DNA of 9,060 bases from Bordetella sp. (GTDB lineage: Bacteria > Pseudomonadota > Gammaproteobacteria > Burkholderiales > Burkholderiaceae_B), in assembly GCA_027450125.1 (NCBI GenBank), contig DAIDKG010000191.1, positions 1 to 9,060 of the forward strand, given 5' to 3'. Positions within the stretch are counted from its first letter, which is position 1, and the number at the start of each line of letters is the position of its first letter. The position numbers and the translations under genes are program-made. Positions 1 to 7,263 of this stretch are shown here, in pieces. The notes under the pieces were generated by a model. It had not been told where the DNA came from, ran no database searches, and saw nothing but the letters and a program-made list of their open reading frames with translations.

Positions 1-685
1 GGCCGTCGCGCTGGCTGTCGTAGGGGCGCGGCGAGAGCTCGGGCGCGTCGTTGCGCAGGCTGGTGGCGTAAAGCGCATCGAAGACGATGGCCTCGCTGGG
101 GCAGAGCTCTTCGGCGCCGCCGGCCAGCATGAGCGCCTGGCGGCCGTAGCGTATGGCTTCGTAGGCGTAGCCGATGCCCTGGCTGCCTGAGGTGCAGGCG
201 CTGGAGGTGGGGATGATGCGGCCCTTCAGGCCGAAGAAGATGCCGATGTTGGCCGCGGTGGTGTGCGGCATCATGCGCACGTAGGAATTGGCGTTCAGGT
301 CGTCCGTGACGCCGTTGAGCAGCATGTTGCCGAAGGCTCGGATTTCCGCGGTGCTGCCCGTGGACGAGCCGCAGGCCACGCCCATGCGGCCGTCGGCAAT
401 GCCAGGGTCCTGGAGCAGGCCCGCATCGGACAGCGCGCGTTCGGCCGCGTAGACGGACAGCTGCGAGACGCGCCCCATGCTGCGCAGCTGCTTGCGCGTC
501 CAGTGGCCCGGAACCTCGAATTCGGGGATGGGCGCCGCCAGGCGCGTATTGAGTTCGGCATAGCGGTCCCAGTCGGACATGACACGCACGGCGTTGCGGC
601 CGGCGTCGAAGGCGGCTGCGATCGACGGCCAGTCCTGCCCCAGGGCGCAGATGCCGCCCATGCCGGTGACGACGACGCGCTGCAT
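1..685 (-). CDS. apeR: Beta-ketoacyl-ACP synthase (FabF-like), N-terminal half; cut by the window edge
   Basis: About 228 codons of a second ketosynthase, open through the left edge; roughly 170-180 more residues would be expected for a full FabF-type protein. It starts MQRVVVTGMGGICALG, the canonical KS N-terminus. The nucleophile is C164 (codon 196-194) in PTSSACTSGSQGIGYAYEAI, and the motif GSSTGS precedes it; LAGGAEELCPSEAIVFDAL follows. The C-terminal His residues lie outside the window. This KS has the N-H-P-x-x-A-A-N-like context (MPHTTAANIGIFFGL) of FabF enzymes and is clearly different from the upstream KS. In APE pathways ApeR is thought to act in priming or as an extra elongating KS; its exact role here cannot be read from sequence. 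I place the start at 685 from the ribosome-binding spacing; ATG at 691 is the alternative. It overlaps the ketoreductase stop by one base. Confidence 0.9.
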   Translation of the reverse strand, partial: MQRVVVTGMGGICALGQDWPSIAAAFDAGRNAVRVMSDWDRYAELNTRLAAPIPEFEVPGHWTRKQLRSMGRVSQLSVYAAERALSDAGLLQDPGIADGRMGVACGSSTGSTAEIRAFGNMLLNGVTDDLNANSYVRMMPHTTAANIGIFFGLKGRIIPTSSACTSGSQGIGYAYEAIRYGRQALMLAGGAEELCPSEAIVFDALYATSLRNDAPELSPRPYDSQRDG

Positions 686-1416
686 CAGCATAGCCCTCCG
701 TTGACCGACAGCACCTGGCGGGTGATGTAGGCGGCGCCGGGCGACATAAGGAAGGCGACGGCCGCGGCGACCTCTTCGGGCCGGCCCATGCGCTGGGCGG
801 GAATGGCTTTGAGAATTTCGTCCACGGGGACATTGTCGTCGATCATGTCGGTTTCGATCAGTCCCGGGGCCACGCAATTGACGGTTATCTGCCGTTTGGC
901 CAGTTCGACCGCCAGCGACTTGGCCGCGGCGATGATGCCTGCCGTGGATGCGCTGTAGTTGGCCTGGCCGCGGTTGCCGGTCAACCCCGACACCGAGGCG
1001 ATGCAGACAATGCGGCCGGGCGCGCGCCGCCGCACCATGGGCATGGCCAGCGGATGCAGCACATTGTAGAAACCGTCCAGGTTGGTGCGCAAAACCCGGT
1101 CCCAGTCCTCGCCGCTGAGCGCGGGAAAGGCGGCGTCGCGGGCCAGGCCGGCGTTCAGGACGACGCCGTAGTAGGCGCCGTGCGCGTCGATGTCGGCCTC
1201 CAGTACCTGCCTGCATTGTGCGCGGTCGGCCAGGTCGAAGCTGAGTATGCGGGCCTGCCGGCCCAGGCCGAGGATTTCATCGCGCACGGCTTGCGCCTGG
1301 TCCAGCCGGCTGCGGCAATGCAGGACCAGGTCGTGGCCGGCTGCCGCGAGCGCCAGGGCGATGGCGCGGCCGATGCCGCGGCTGGATCCGGTGACCAGGA
1401 CGGTGGAAGTGCTCAT
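685..1416 (-). CDS. apeQ: 3-oxoacyl-ACP reductase (FabG-like SDR), APE cluster KR, with atypical catalytic site
   Basis: A 243-residue classical short-chain dehydrogenase that would reduce 3-oxoacyl-ACP with NADPH in each elongation round. Seen motifs: cofactor-binding TGSSRGIG (9-16), DLA (61-63), NAG (88-90), structural N112 in TNLDGFYN, catalytic S141 in IASVSG, Y154 in QANYSAS, and NCVAPGLIETDM (180-191). The extended identity with APE-type reductases (AAFPALSGEDWDRV, SVSGLTGNRGQANYSAS, ITRQVLSVNGG) supports apeQ. The odd point is the YxxxK site: codons 957-943 read Y-S-A-S-T, so the normally essential lysine is Thr158 (ACG at 945-943). One base change from AAG would explain it. The gene is otherwise intact, with no stops. 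The start ATG at 1416 overlaps the dehydratase TGA (ATGA) with AGGAA upstream. The 3' TGA shares one base with the next ATG. Confidence 0.9.
   Translation of the reverse strand: MSTSTVLVTGSSRGIGRAIALALAAAGHDLVLHCRSRLDQAQAVRDEILGLGRQARILSFDLADRAQCRQVLEADIDAHGAYYGVVLNAGLARDAAFPALSGEDWDRVLRTNLDGFYNVLHPLAMPMVRRRAPGRIVCIASVSGLTGNRGQANYSASTAGIIAAAKSLAVELAKRQITVNCVAPGLIETDMIDDNVPVDEILKAIPAQRMGRPEEVAAAVAFLMSPGAAYITRQVLSVNGGLC
694..699 (-). promoter_or_regulatory. Ribosome binding site deciding the apeR start
   Basis: GGAGGG lies 8 nt before the ATG at 685 but only 2 nt before the in-frame ATG at 691. The spacing favours 685 (protein starting MQRVVVTG), which also forms a TGATG stop-start with the ketoreductase. 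Confidence 0.65.
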
Positions 1417-1916
1417 GCGGGGGCGGTTTCCTGTGTGTAGCGCGAAATATCGTCGGGTTGATAGACGTTCAGGCGGGCCTGCGCGATCTGGCGCGCACCT
1501 TCCTGGATGCTGCCCTGGAAGACGCCCATGCCGGCATTGTCCTGCAGCGTGCGCTCGATATGGACGGTCAGCACCGCGCCGGGCGCGAAGGCATCGACCC
1601 GGCACTCATATTGCCGCGTGCCCAGCAGGAAGCCCATCCGCACCGGCCTTCCCGTCACCAGAGCCTGCCAGCCGGACCAGGCGGCAACGGCCTGGGCCAG
1701 GATTTCCAGGCCGATCCAGGGCGGCAGGCTGCCATCGGCCTGATTGAACAGACCGGGCCGCGTCAGACCGGGCCGCGCCGGGTTGGGCTTCACGGTGGTG
1801 CGCGCCGTCAGGGCATCGTCGTCGCAGAACAGGATCTCGTCGAGCAGCACGATATTGCCGGAGTGCGGCAGCAGCTCGGATGCGCGCATGGGCAGCGCAG
1901 CCAGGTCCGGCTTCAT
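1413..1916 (-). CDS. apeP: 3-hydroxyacyl-ACP dehydratase, hotdog fold (ApeP type)
   Basis: A 167-residue hotdog dehydratase. The FabZ-like catalytic histidine region is ELLPHSGNIVLLDEI (H18) and the acidic residue is in WIGLEILAQAVAAWSG (E71), both hallmark ApeP motifs. It removes water from 3-hydroxyacyl-ACP to create each trans double bond of the polyene; in characterised systems ApeP works with a second dehydratase, ApeI, not present here. The start ATG at 1916 overlaps the KS stop (ATGA) and is preceded by GGGAG with 7-nt spacing. Residues about 48-57 (ARPGLTRPGL) contain a five-residue tandem duplication encoded by a 15-bp DNA repeat, lying in the loop between the His and Glu motifs, slightly lengthening it. 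The open frame upstream of 1916 is a shadow of the ketosynthase gene. Confidence 0.9.
   Translation of the reverse strand: MKPDLAALPMRASELLPHSGNIVLLDEILFCDDDALTARTTVKPNPARPGLTRPGLFNQADGSLPPWIGLEILAQAVAAWSGWQALVTGRPVRMGFLLGTRQYECRVDAFAPGAVLTVHIERTLQDNAGMGVFQGSIQEGARQIAQARLNVYQPDDISRYTQETAPA
1749..1778. repeat. In-frame 15-bp tandem duplication inside apeP
   Basis: CAGACCGGGCCGCG occurs at 1749-1762 and again at 1764-1777. The 15-base period (last base T versus C) keeps the frame and gives Arg-Pro-Gly-Leu twice in the protein. It looks like a replication-slippage product in the loop between the two catalytic motifs. Confidence 0.85.
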
Positions 1917-3130
1917 GGCGCTGCTCCCAGGATGAGGCTGGCATTGTTGCCGCCGAAGGCGAAGGAGTTGCTCATGGCGACGCGGCGTCTGCCCGGAGCA
2001 TAGGCCTGTCCCGCGCCGCTGAAATCGAGCGCGGGCAGGTCCGGGTCGCGCTGGCCGTCCCAGATGTGCGGGGGCAGCGGGCGGTCGGCGTAGTCGGACG
2101 AAAGGGTGATCCAGGCCAGCGCGGCCTCCAGTGCGCCTGCAGCGCCCAGGGCATGTCCTGTCATCGGCTTGGTCGAGGCGCAGGGTACGCCGCGACCCGC
2201 AAAGACGGTCTGCATGGCCATGCTTTCCATGGCGTCGTTCAGTTCGGTGCCGGTACCGTGCAGATTGACCCACCCGATGTCGGCGGGCTGCAGCCCGGCC
2301 TCGTTCAGCGCTGCCTGCATGGCCTGCCGCGCTCCCCGGCCGCCCGGCTCGGGCGAGGACATGTGCCAGGCATCCGAGCTTGCGCCTGCGCCCAGCAGCG
2401 CCACGCCGCAGCCGTCCGGCGCCTCGCGCTCCATGAGAAAGAGCGCGGCGGCTTCGCCGATGGATATGCCCTTGCGCGCCGCGGAGAAGGGGTTGCAGAG
2501 CGCATCGCTGATCGCGCCCAGCGAGGCGAATCCGCGCAAGGTGAAGCGGCACAGGCTGTCGGCGCCGCCGCAGACGACCGCGTCGCAAAAGCCCATGCGC
2601 AGCAGCGCGCGCGCGGTCATGAGGGCGCGCGCGCTGGAGGTGCAGGCGGTGGAGATGGTCTGCGCCGGCCCGGTGCTGCCCAGCCATTCGGCCAGGAAGG
2701 CCGCGGGCGCCGACAGCACCTGGCGGCGATAGTCGTAGCCGGTCGGCCAGCGCCCGGTGTCGCGCAGTGCGGCGAAGGCAGGTGCGCTGTCGTTGATGCC
2801 GGACGTGCTGGTGCCCAGCACGATGCCCACGCGGTGCGGACCGTGGCGCGCCACCGCCCGGCGCAGCAAGGGCTCGATCTGCACGGCAGCGGCCAGCAAC
2901 AGCCGGTTGTTATGGCTGCGCTGATGCGGCGCGAGATCGTCGGGCCATCCGGGCAGCGGGCCGGCGCAGGGGCCCACTACCACGGTGCGACCGTGGATCC
3001 AGGCGTCGCTGGCCTGCATGCCCGAGGTGTCTGCGGCATAGAGCCGCTGCGCGACTTGCGCAACGCCGTTACCCAGCGCGCAGACTACGCCGGGGCGGCT
3101 GAGCCAGGTCGCGGACGTACGGGCGCTCAT
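1913..3130 (-). CDS. apeO: Beta-ketoacyl-ACP synthase (FabF/FabB-like), APE cluster KS
   Basis: A 405-residue condensing enzyme, full family length. The thiolase-fold catalytic triad is complete: nucleophile C163 in ISTACTSSARAL, H291 in NLHGTGTELND, H326 in KPMTGHALGAAG, plus the conserved K321. Other KS landmarks are GTSTSG (106-111), CGGADSL (187-193), NPFSAARKGISIGEAA (213-228) and the C-terminal NSFAFGGNN (388-396). It catalyses decarboxylative condensation of malonyl-ACP with the growing aryl-polyenoyl-ACP in the cytoplasm. In characterised APE systems ApeO pairs with a chain-length-factor-like KS (ApeC), which is not in this window. The start ATG at 3130 overlaps the lipoprotein TGA (ATGA) and is preceded by GAGGGG with 6-nt spacing. 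It is followed by the dehydratase through another ATGA overlap. The open frame extends upstream to 3781, but that extension lies inside the lipoprotein gene and has no KS homology. Confidence 0.92.
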   Translation of the reverse strand: MSARTSATWLSRPGVVCALGNGVAQVAQRLYAADTSGMQASDAWIHGRTVVVGPCAGPLPGWPDDLAPHQRSHNNRLLLAAAVQIEPLLRRAVARHGPHRVGIVLGTSTSGINDSAPAFAALRDTGRWPTGYDYRRQVLSAPAAFLAEWLGSTGPAQTISTACTSSARALMTARALLRMGFCDAVVCGGADSLCRFTLRGFASLGAISDALCNPFSAARKGISIGEAAALFLMEREAPDGCGVALLGAGASSDAWHMSSPEPGGRGARQAMQAALNEAGLQPADIGWVNLHGTGTELNDAMESMAMQTVFAGRGVPCASTKPMTGHALGAAGALEAALAWITLSSDYADRPLPPHIWDGQRDPDLPALDFSGAGQAYAPGRRRVAMSNSFAFGGNNASLILGAAP

Positions 3131-3690
3131 GGCTGGCCCCTCAACGGCGAGACCAGCCAGCTCGTGCCGTCGGACTGCGTAATCGTGAAGGCGTTGCGCG
3201 GCGCGGGCGCGGCGGGCCATGCGACCGTCCAGCGCGGCGCGCAGTCGCTGCCGCCGCTGCCCAGGAACAGGCGCACGCGGCGCCCGTCCGGCAGCGTCTG
3301 CGCGCGCCAGGCATCTGGCCCGTAGGCGGCATCGAGCTGGTCCTGCGGCATCCAGGCGAAGATCAATTCCGCGAACAGGGCGCGGGCAGCCGCATTGGGC
3401 GGCAGCAGCCCCTCGCTGCGCCATTGCCCGTTTTGCAGCAGCTGGCGCGCCAGGGGCACGCCCAGCGGGTCGAAGAGCGACCAGCGGCTGGCCGGACCTA
3501 TCTGCTGGACCACGAGCATGCGGTCCAGGCTGGGCTGGCCCGCGGCGCGCTCGATGACGTGGATCCGGCGCGGCAGGCCCAGGTCCGCCTCGTGCCTGGG
3601 CACAGGCGGCGCGCTGGAGCAGGCGGCCAGCAGCAGCGCGAGCAGGGGCAGTGCCTTGCGCGCCCGGAGAAAGAAGAGGGGCGTTTTCAT
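3127..3690 (-). CDS. DUF3261-like outer-membrane lipoprotein of the APE cluster
   Basis: A 187-residue lipoprotein. The signal peptide (K2, R9, R11, K12, then a Leu/Ala-rich core) ends in the lipobox LAAC with the acylated cysteine at C24. Ser at +2 rather than Asp predicts sorting to the outer membrane. The body (RMLVVQQ, SRWSLFDPLGVPLARQLL, and a C-terminal ITQSDGTSWLVSPL) resembles DUF3261 lipoproteins that sit next to the MMPL exporter and ketosynthase in APE clusters; I recognise it mainly from that position and pattern. A role as a LolB-like acceptor for the exported pigment is inference. The start ATG overlaps the oxidoreductase TGA (ATGA) and has no convincing Shine-Dalgarno sequence (upstream bases CATCGCCACCTC), so translation probably depends on coupling. 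It likely corresponds to apeN, but I am not certain of the letter. Confidence 0.8.
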   Translation of the reverse strand: MKTPLFFLRARKALPLLALLLAACSSAPPVPRHEADLGLPRRIHVIERAAGQPSLDRMLVVQQIGPASRWSLFDPLGVPLARQLLQNGQWRSEGLLPPNAAARALFAELIFAWMPQDQLDAAYGPDAWRAQTLPDGRRVRLFLGSGGSDCAPRWTVAWPAAPAPRNAFTITQSDGTSWLVSPLRGQP

Positions 3691-4928
3691 GAGGTGGCGA
3701 TGGATGTGCGGCAGACCTCGGCCAGCATGCGCAGGCGGCGCACGGGATCGGCCACGAAGGGGTTGCGGGTATCCCAGGCATAGCCGGCGAGAATGGAACT
3801 GATCATGCGCTTGATCTCGGGCTGGGCCTGCTCGTAGAACACCACGTCCTGGAAAACGCCGTCGTACCACCCGTTGACGTAGGCGCGGAAGGTCTCCACG
3901 CCCACCATCAGCGGCTGGGCGAACTCGGTGTCCCAGTCGACCGCCTCGCCTCGCAGTTGGCGGTGCAGGGCGTCGGCGGCCAGCTTGGACGACTTGAGCG
4001 CGATCGTGACGCCGGAGGAAAAGACCGGGTCGAGGAATTCGGCGGCGTTGCCCAGCAGGGCGAAGGACGGGCCGTGCAGGCGCTTTACCGCGGCGCAGTA
4101 GCCGCCGATGGCGCTGGCCGGCGTGTCCCAGACCGCATCGCGCAGCACCCGGGCCAGGTTGGGGGCGGCATGGACCCATTGCTTGAGCAGATCGTCCGGC
4201 GGGATCGAGGGCTGATCGAGCAGCGCCGCCTCGCCGACCACGCCCAGCGAGCAGCGGCCGTTGGAGAAGGGGATCAGCCAGTACCAGATGCCGCGCTGCT
4301 GCGGATGCACGGTGATGAGGATTTTCTCCCGGTCGAATCCGCCATCCGCGATGCGGTCTTCGACATGAGTGAAGATGGCCTTGCGCGGGGGCATGTCGAT
4401 GGGGCGCTCCAGGTCCAGCAGGCGCGCCAGGACACGGCCATAGCCGCTGGCATCGAGCACGAAGCGGGCCTGGATCCGCCTGGTTTCGCCGCTGGCCAGG
4501 TCGCGCACCTGCAGCCGAGCGCCCCCGGCGGTGAAATCGCCTGCCGTCACCTCCTGCCGAAAGCGCACCTCCACGCCCTGGCGGGCCGCGTCGTCGGCCA
4601 GTATCTGGTCGAAGCGGGCGCGCTGCACCTGGAAAGTGGCGCCGGGGCCGGGGCTGAATTTCTCGCGGAAATCGAAATGCGTGTAATGCTCGCCCCAGGC
4701 GAAAGCGGCGCCGTTCTTGGTCTGGAAGCCCACCGCCTGGACGGCGGGCATCATGCCGGCCTCTTCGAGGATTTCCAGGCAGTGCGCCAGCAGGCTTTCG
4801 CCGATGGAAAAGCGCGGAAAGGCCTGGCGCTCCAATACGAGCACGTCGTGGCCTTTGCGCCTGAGCAGCGCGGCGGCGACGGCGCCTGCCGGACCGGCGC
4901 CTACGACGACGACTTCACGCGATTCCAT
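3687..4928 (-). CDS. FAD-dependent oxidoreductase of the flavin-dependent halogenase superfamily
   Basis: A 413-residue flavoprotein. An N-terminal Rossmann FAD-binding motif GAGPAG lies at residues 10-15, ending with an acidic residue after VLVLE. PRFSIGESLL (38-47) is the conserved block of halogenase/geranylgeranyl-reductase-type monooxygenases. The halogenase signature W-x-W-x-I-P is present as WYWLIP (215-220), and K71 in GFQTKNGAAFAWG aligns, by eye, with the catalytic lysine region of pyrrole/phenol halogenases. The second FAD motif LLGNAAEFLDPVFSSGV (291-307) is intact. Chlorination, bromination or hydroxylation of the aryl head group is possible; xanthomonadin, a related pigment, is brominated. 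The chemistry cannot be fixed from sequence. The start is ATG at 4928, with AAGGA upstream and the FAD motif immediately after; a longer in-frame extension to 4970 adds a low-complexity tail. It overlaps the MMPL gene by 14 bp and the next gene by ATGA. Confidence 0.85.
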   Translation of the reverse strand: MESREVVVVGAGPAGAVAAALLRRKGHDVLVLERQAFPRFSIGESLLAHCLEILEEAGMMPAVQAVGFQTKNGAAFAWGEHYTHFDFREKFSPGPGATFQVQRARFDQILADDAARQGVEVRFRQEVTAGDFTAGGARLQVRDLASGETRRIQARFVLDASGYGRVLARLLDLERPIDMPPRKAIFTHVEDRIADGGFDREKILITVHPQQRGIWYWLIPFSNGRCSLGVVGEAALLDQPSIPPDDLLKQWVHAAPNLARVLRDAVWDTPASAIGGYCAAVKRLHGPSFALLGNAAEFLDPVFSSGVTIALKSSKLAADALHRQLRGEAVDWDTEFAQPLMVGVETFRAYVNGWYDGVFQDVVFYEQAQPEIKRMISSILAGYAWDTRNPFVADPVRRLRMLAEVCRTSIATS

Positions 4929-7263
4929 CGGATGCGGATTCCTTGTTCGAGAAGGTGAGCCAGGGGGCAATCAACAGGCAGAAGACGATGCCCAGCGCCA
5001 CGGTCAGGCCGAAGCTGGCGATGGCCGGCGTGCTGCTGAAAGCGAGCAGGCCGAAGGAAAACAAGGTGCAGCTCGCGGCCAGCGCGATGCCCACCAGGCA
5101 GGCTTGCGGGCCGGCGATGCGCTCGTAGATGAAGACGGCGTAGTCCACGCCGATCGCCGAAACCAGCAGCAGGCCGAAAATGCTGAACAGCGTGAGCGGG
5201 CAGCCCAGATAGCCCAGCGCGGCGAGCGTGCAGCAGGTTGCGGCCAGCGGCACGGCCAGGATGCGCCAGGCGGCGTGCCGCCCCAAGGTGGCCAGCAGGA
5301 TCAGCGCGGCCAGGACGTAGGAGGCCAGCTTGAGCAGCGCGGCCTCGACGCGAGTGGTGGTGAACATGCGGTTCAATTCGCTGTTCTGGTCGACCAGCGT
5401 CACGCCGAGAATGCCGGCCGCGACCCCGGCCAGCACGGCCGCGTCGGGCAAGCCCTGCAGCGTGACGATGCCGGCCGATTGCCCGTCGTGCCGTCCCAGC
5501 CAGAGACCGCGCCAGGCTTGGGCCTGAGGTCCGGCCAGCGCCGTTTCGATGTCCATTGCGGGCAGGGCGGCCAGCGTCCTGAGTTCGGCCTGGACGGCTG
5601 CGACGGGAATGCCGGCCTGCTCGAAGGCCTCCCAGGGCCGGTCCTGCGCCGCGAGCTCTGCCAGGCGCGATTGCGTCTGCCGTTGCCGGGCGATAGGCGC
5701 GACCAACTGGCTCAGCGACAGGTAGGAGGCCAGTTCGTGCCTGGCCTTCAGCCGGTCCAGCGCGGCATCGACCCGGGACGTGCGGCGCAGCAGTTCATCG
5801 TCGTTGCCGGCCCGCACCAGGAAGAACTGGCTGGTGGGCATGAAACCGGTGATCTCGCCGATCTCGCGCGCCTGCTGCAGCAGCGGCGCGGGCAGGGCCA
5901 GCCATTGGCGCAGGTCGTCGTGCAGGTCCAGCCGCGCGATGCCGCCGGCGCAGAGCAGGGCGCCGGCAAGCACGATGGTCCGGCACGCCGCGCGCCGGCC
6001 GCGCAGGGCGCGGATCGCGGCCAGCAGTGTGTCGGCCCAGCGGGCCAGCGCCGGCTGGGGCCGGGGCTGCCAGCGCGCGAACCAGGCGGGCATCTGGCAG
6101 ACCGTGCAGGCATAGGCGCCCAGCAGGCCCGCGGTGGAAAAGACGGAAATCTGCGTCAGCGCGGGAAAGGGCGTGAAGGCCAGTGCGACGTAGCCCACCA
6201 GGCTTGCGGCCAGGCTGATGGTCAGGCCCGGCAGCACGCGGCGCATGACCGGCCAGGCCTGCCAGTTGGCGATGCCGTAGCTCTTGCCCAACCAATGCAT
6301 GGGAAAGTCGACGACGAAGCCGATCAGGCTGGCTCCCACGACCAGGGTCAGCACGTGGATCTGGCCGAAGACCGCGACACAGGCGACGAAACCGGCCAGA
6401 AAACCCGCCGCGGCGGGCACGAAGGCCAGGAGCGCCCGCCAGCGCCGCAGCGCCAGGAGCAGCACCAGTACGATGCCCAGCACCGAACCTGCGCCGATGA
6501 GGCTGCTTTCGCGCACGGCCTGGCGCCGGCCGGCGTCGGCGAACAGGGCGCCGCCGGTCACGAGCAGCCTGGCCTGGTGCGCTTGCAGATCCTGCCGGGC
6601 CTGGCGCATCAGCGCCGCGACTTTGCGCGGGCTCGTCTGGTCGAAGGCGTTGCCGACCGTATCGGCGCGCACCAGGACCCAGGTCCAGCCGCCGCGTTCG
6701 GCCTGCAGCGTGCCGCTGGCCGGGTCGAATTGCACGGCGCCGCCGGGACTGAGCGCGTCCTGGATGCGGCGCGTCAGGCCCAGCCAGTCCTGGTCCAGGG
6801 GTATCAGGCCCCCGGCCGAGAATGGGTCGGCGATCTCGCGCGCCCGGCGCGCCGCATAGGCGGCGGGGTCGTTTTCCAGCAGTCGCCTGTCGGCGGCAGG
6901 CAACATGGCCACGCGGCCGGCGAGCAGGGCGGCCCGTACGGCGGCCAGATCAGGACTGTAGTCGGTCTGCACCCGCGCGAAGAGATGGCTGGTCGTCATG
7001 CGCGCGCCCAACGCCCGCGCCTGGGCGACCGCGTTCTCGCGCTTGCGTGCGCCGACCAGGGCGATCAACTGGCGGGTCAACGGCTCCTGCACGCGGGCCT
7101 GGGCCTGACGCTGCAAGGCGTCGCCGCGGGTGGGCGGGAGCAGCGACAGCAGGTCGGACGAGACGGGCCAGCCGTGCCGGCACTGCCATGCGCCCAGGCA
7201 CAGCAGGATCAGCAGGCCGAGCTGGAACAGCCGCGGCAGCAGGCGGTCATTGCGCGTAGGCAC
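4915..7263 (-). CDS. apeM: MMPL/RND-family exporter of the APE cluster
   Basis: A 782-residue inner-membrane transporter with the two-fold RND arrangement: TM1 near residues 12-27, a periplasmic domain to about 250, TM2-6 in about 255-392, a second-half TM near 428-443, a second periplasmic domain to about 645, then five TMs to 772. Charged residues expected for proton relay are seen in the two equivalent helices: D319 in FVVDFPMHWL and D707 in GVDYAVFIYER. MMPL proteins move lipids and polyketide-lipids out of the inner membrane using the proton gradient; here the likely cargo is the lipid-linked aryl polyene, handed to the adjacent LolA-like carrier (inference). The start is GTG at 7263, overlapping the LolA stop by 17 bp, preceded by GAGGAG (7268-7273). 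An ATG at 7250 at the LolA stop is out of frame. The 3' end overlaps the next gene by 14 bp. Long plus-strand open frames across it are composition shadows. Confidence 0.9.
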   Translation of the reverse strand: MPTRNDRLLPRLFQLGLLILLCLGAWQCRHGWPVSSDLLSLLPPTRGDALQRQAQARVQEPLTRQLIALVGARKRENAVAQARALGARMTTSHLFARVQTDYSPDLAAVRAALLAGRVAMLPAADRRLLENDPAAYAARRAREIADPFSAGGLIPLDQDWLGLTRRIQDALSPGGAVQFDPASGTLQAERGGWTWVLVRADTVGNAFDQTSPRKVAALMRQARQDLQAHQARLLVTGGALFADAGRRQAVRESSLIGAGSVLGIVLVLLLALRRWRALLAFVPAAAGFLAGFVACVAVFGQIHVLTLVVGASLIGFVVDFPMHWLGKSYGIANWQAWPVMRRVLPGLTISLAASLVGYVALAFTPFPALTQISVFSTAGLLGAYACTVCQMPAWFARWQPRPQPALARWADTLLAAIRALRGRRAACRTIVLAGALLCAGGIARLDLHDDLRQWLALPAPLLQQAREIGEITGFMPTSQFFLVRAGNDDELLRRTSRVDAALDRLKARHELASYLSLSQLVAPIARQRQTQSRLAELAAQDRPWEAFEQAGIPVAAVQAELRTLAALPAMDIETALAGPQAQAWRGLWLGRHDGQSAGIVTLQGLPDAAVLAGVAAGILGVTLVDQNSELNRMFTTTRVEAALLKLASYVLAALILLATLGRHAAWRILAVPLAATCCTLAALGYLGCPLTLFSIFGLLLVSAIGVDYAVFIYERIAGPQACLVGIALAASCTLFSFGLLAFSSTPAIASFGLTVALGIVFCLLIAPWLTFSNKESASDGIA

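Noticed and set aside
1..685. Treating the left-edge ketosynthase as a chain length factor
   Set aside because: It retains the nucleophilic cysteine C164 in a canonical SACTSG context, whereas chain length factors lose it.
685..1416. Calling the ketoreductase a pseudogene
   Set aside because: The frame is complete with good start and stop and all other motifs; only one catalytic residue differs, so I keep it as a CDS and flag the residue.
1880..3325. Plus-strand open frame of 481 codons opposite the ketosynthase
   Set aside because: The composition is low complexity and it has no recognisable fold; the minus-strand KS with a full catalytic triad explains the region.
3131..3781. Upstream in-frame extension of the ketosynthase
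   Set aside because: It runs through the DUF3261-like lipoprotein gene; the good ribosome binding site and KS homology start at 3130.
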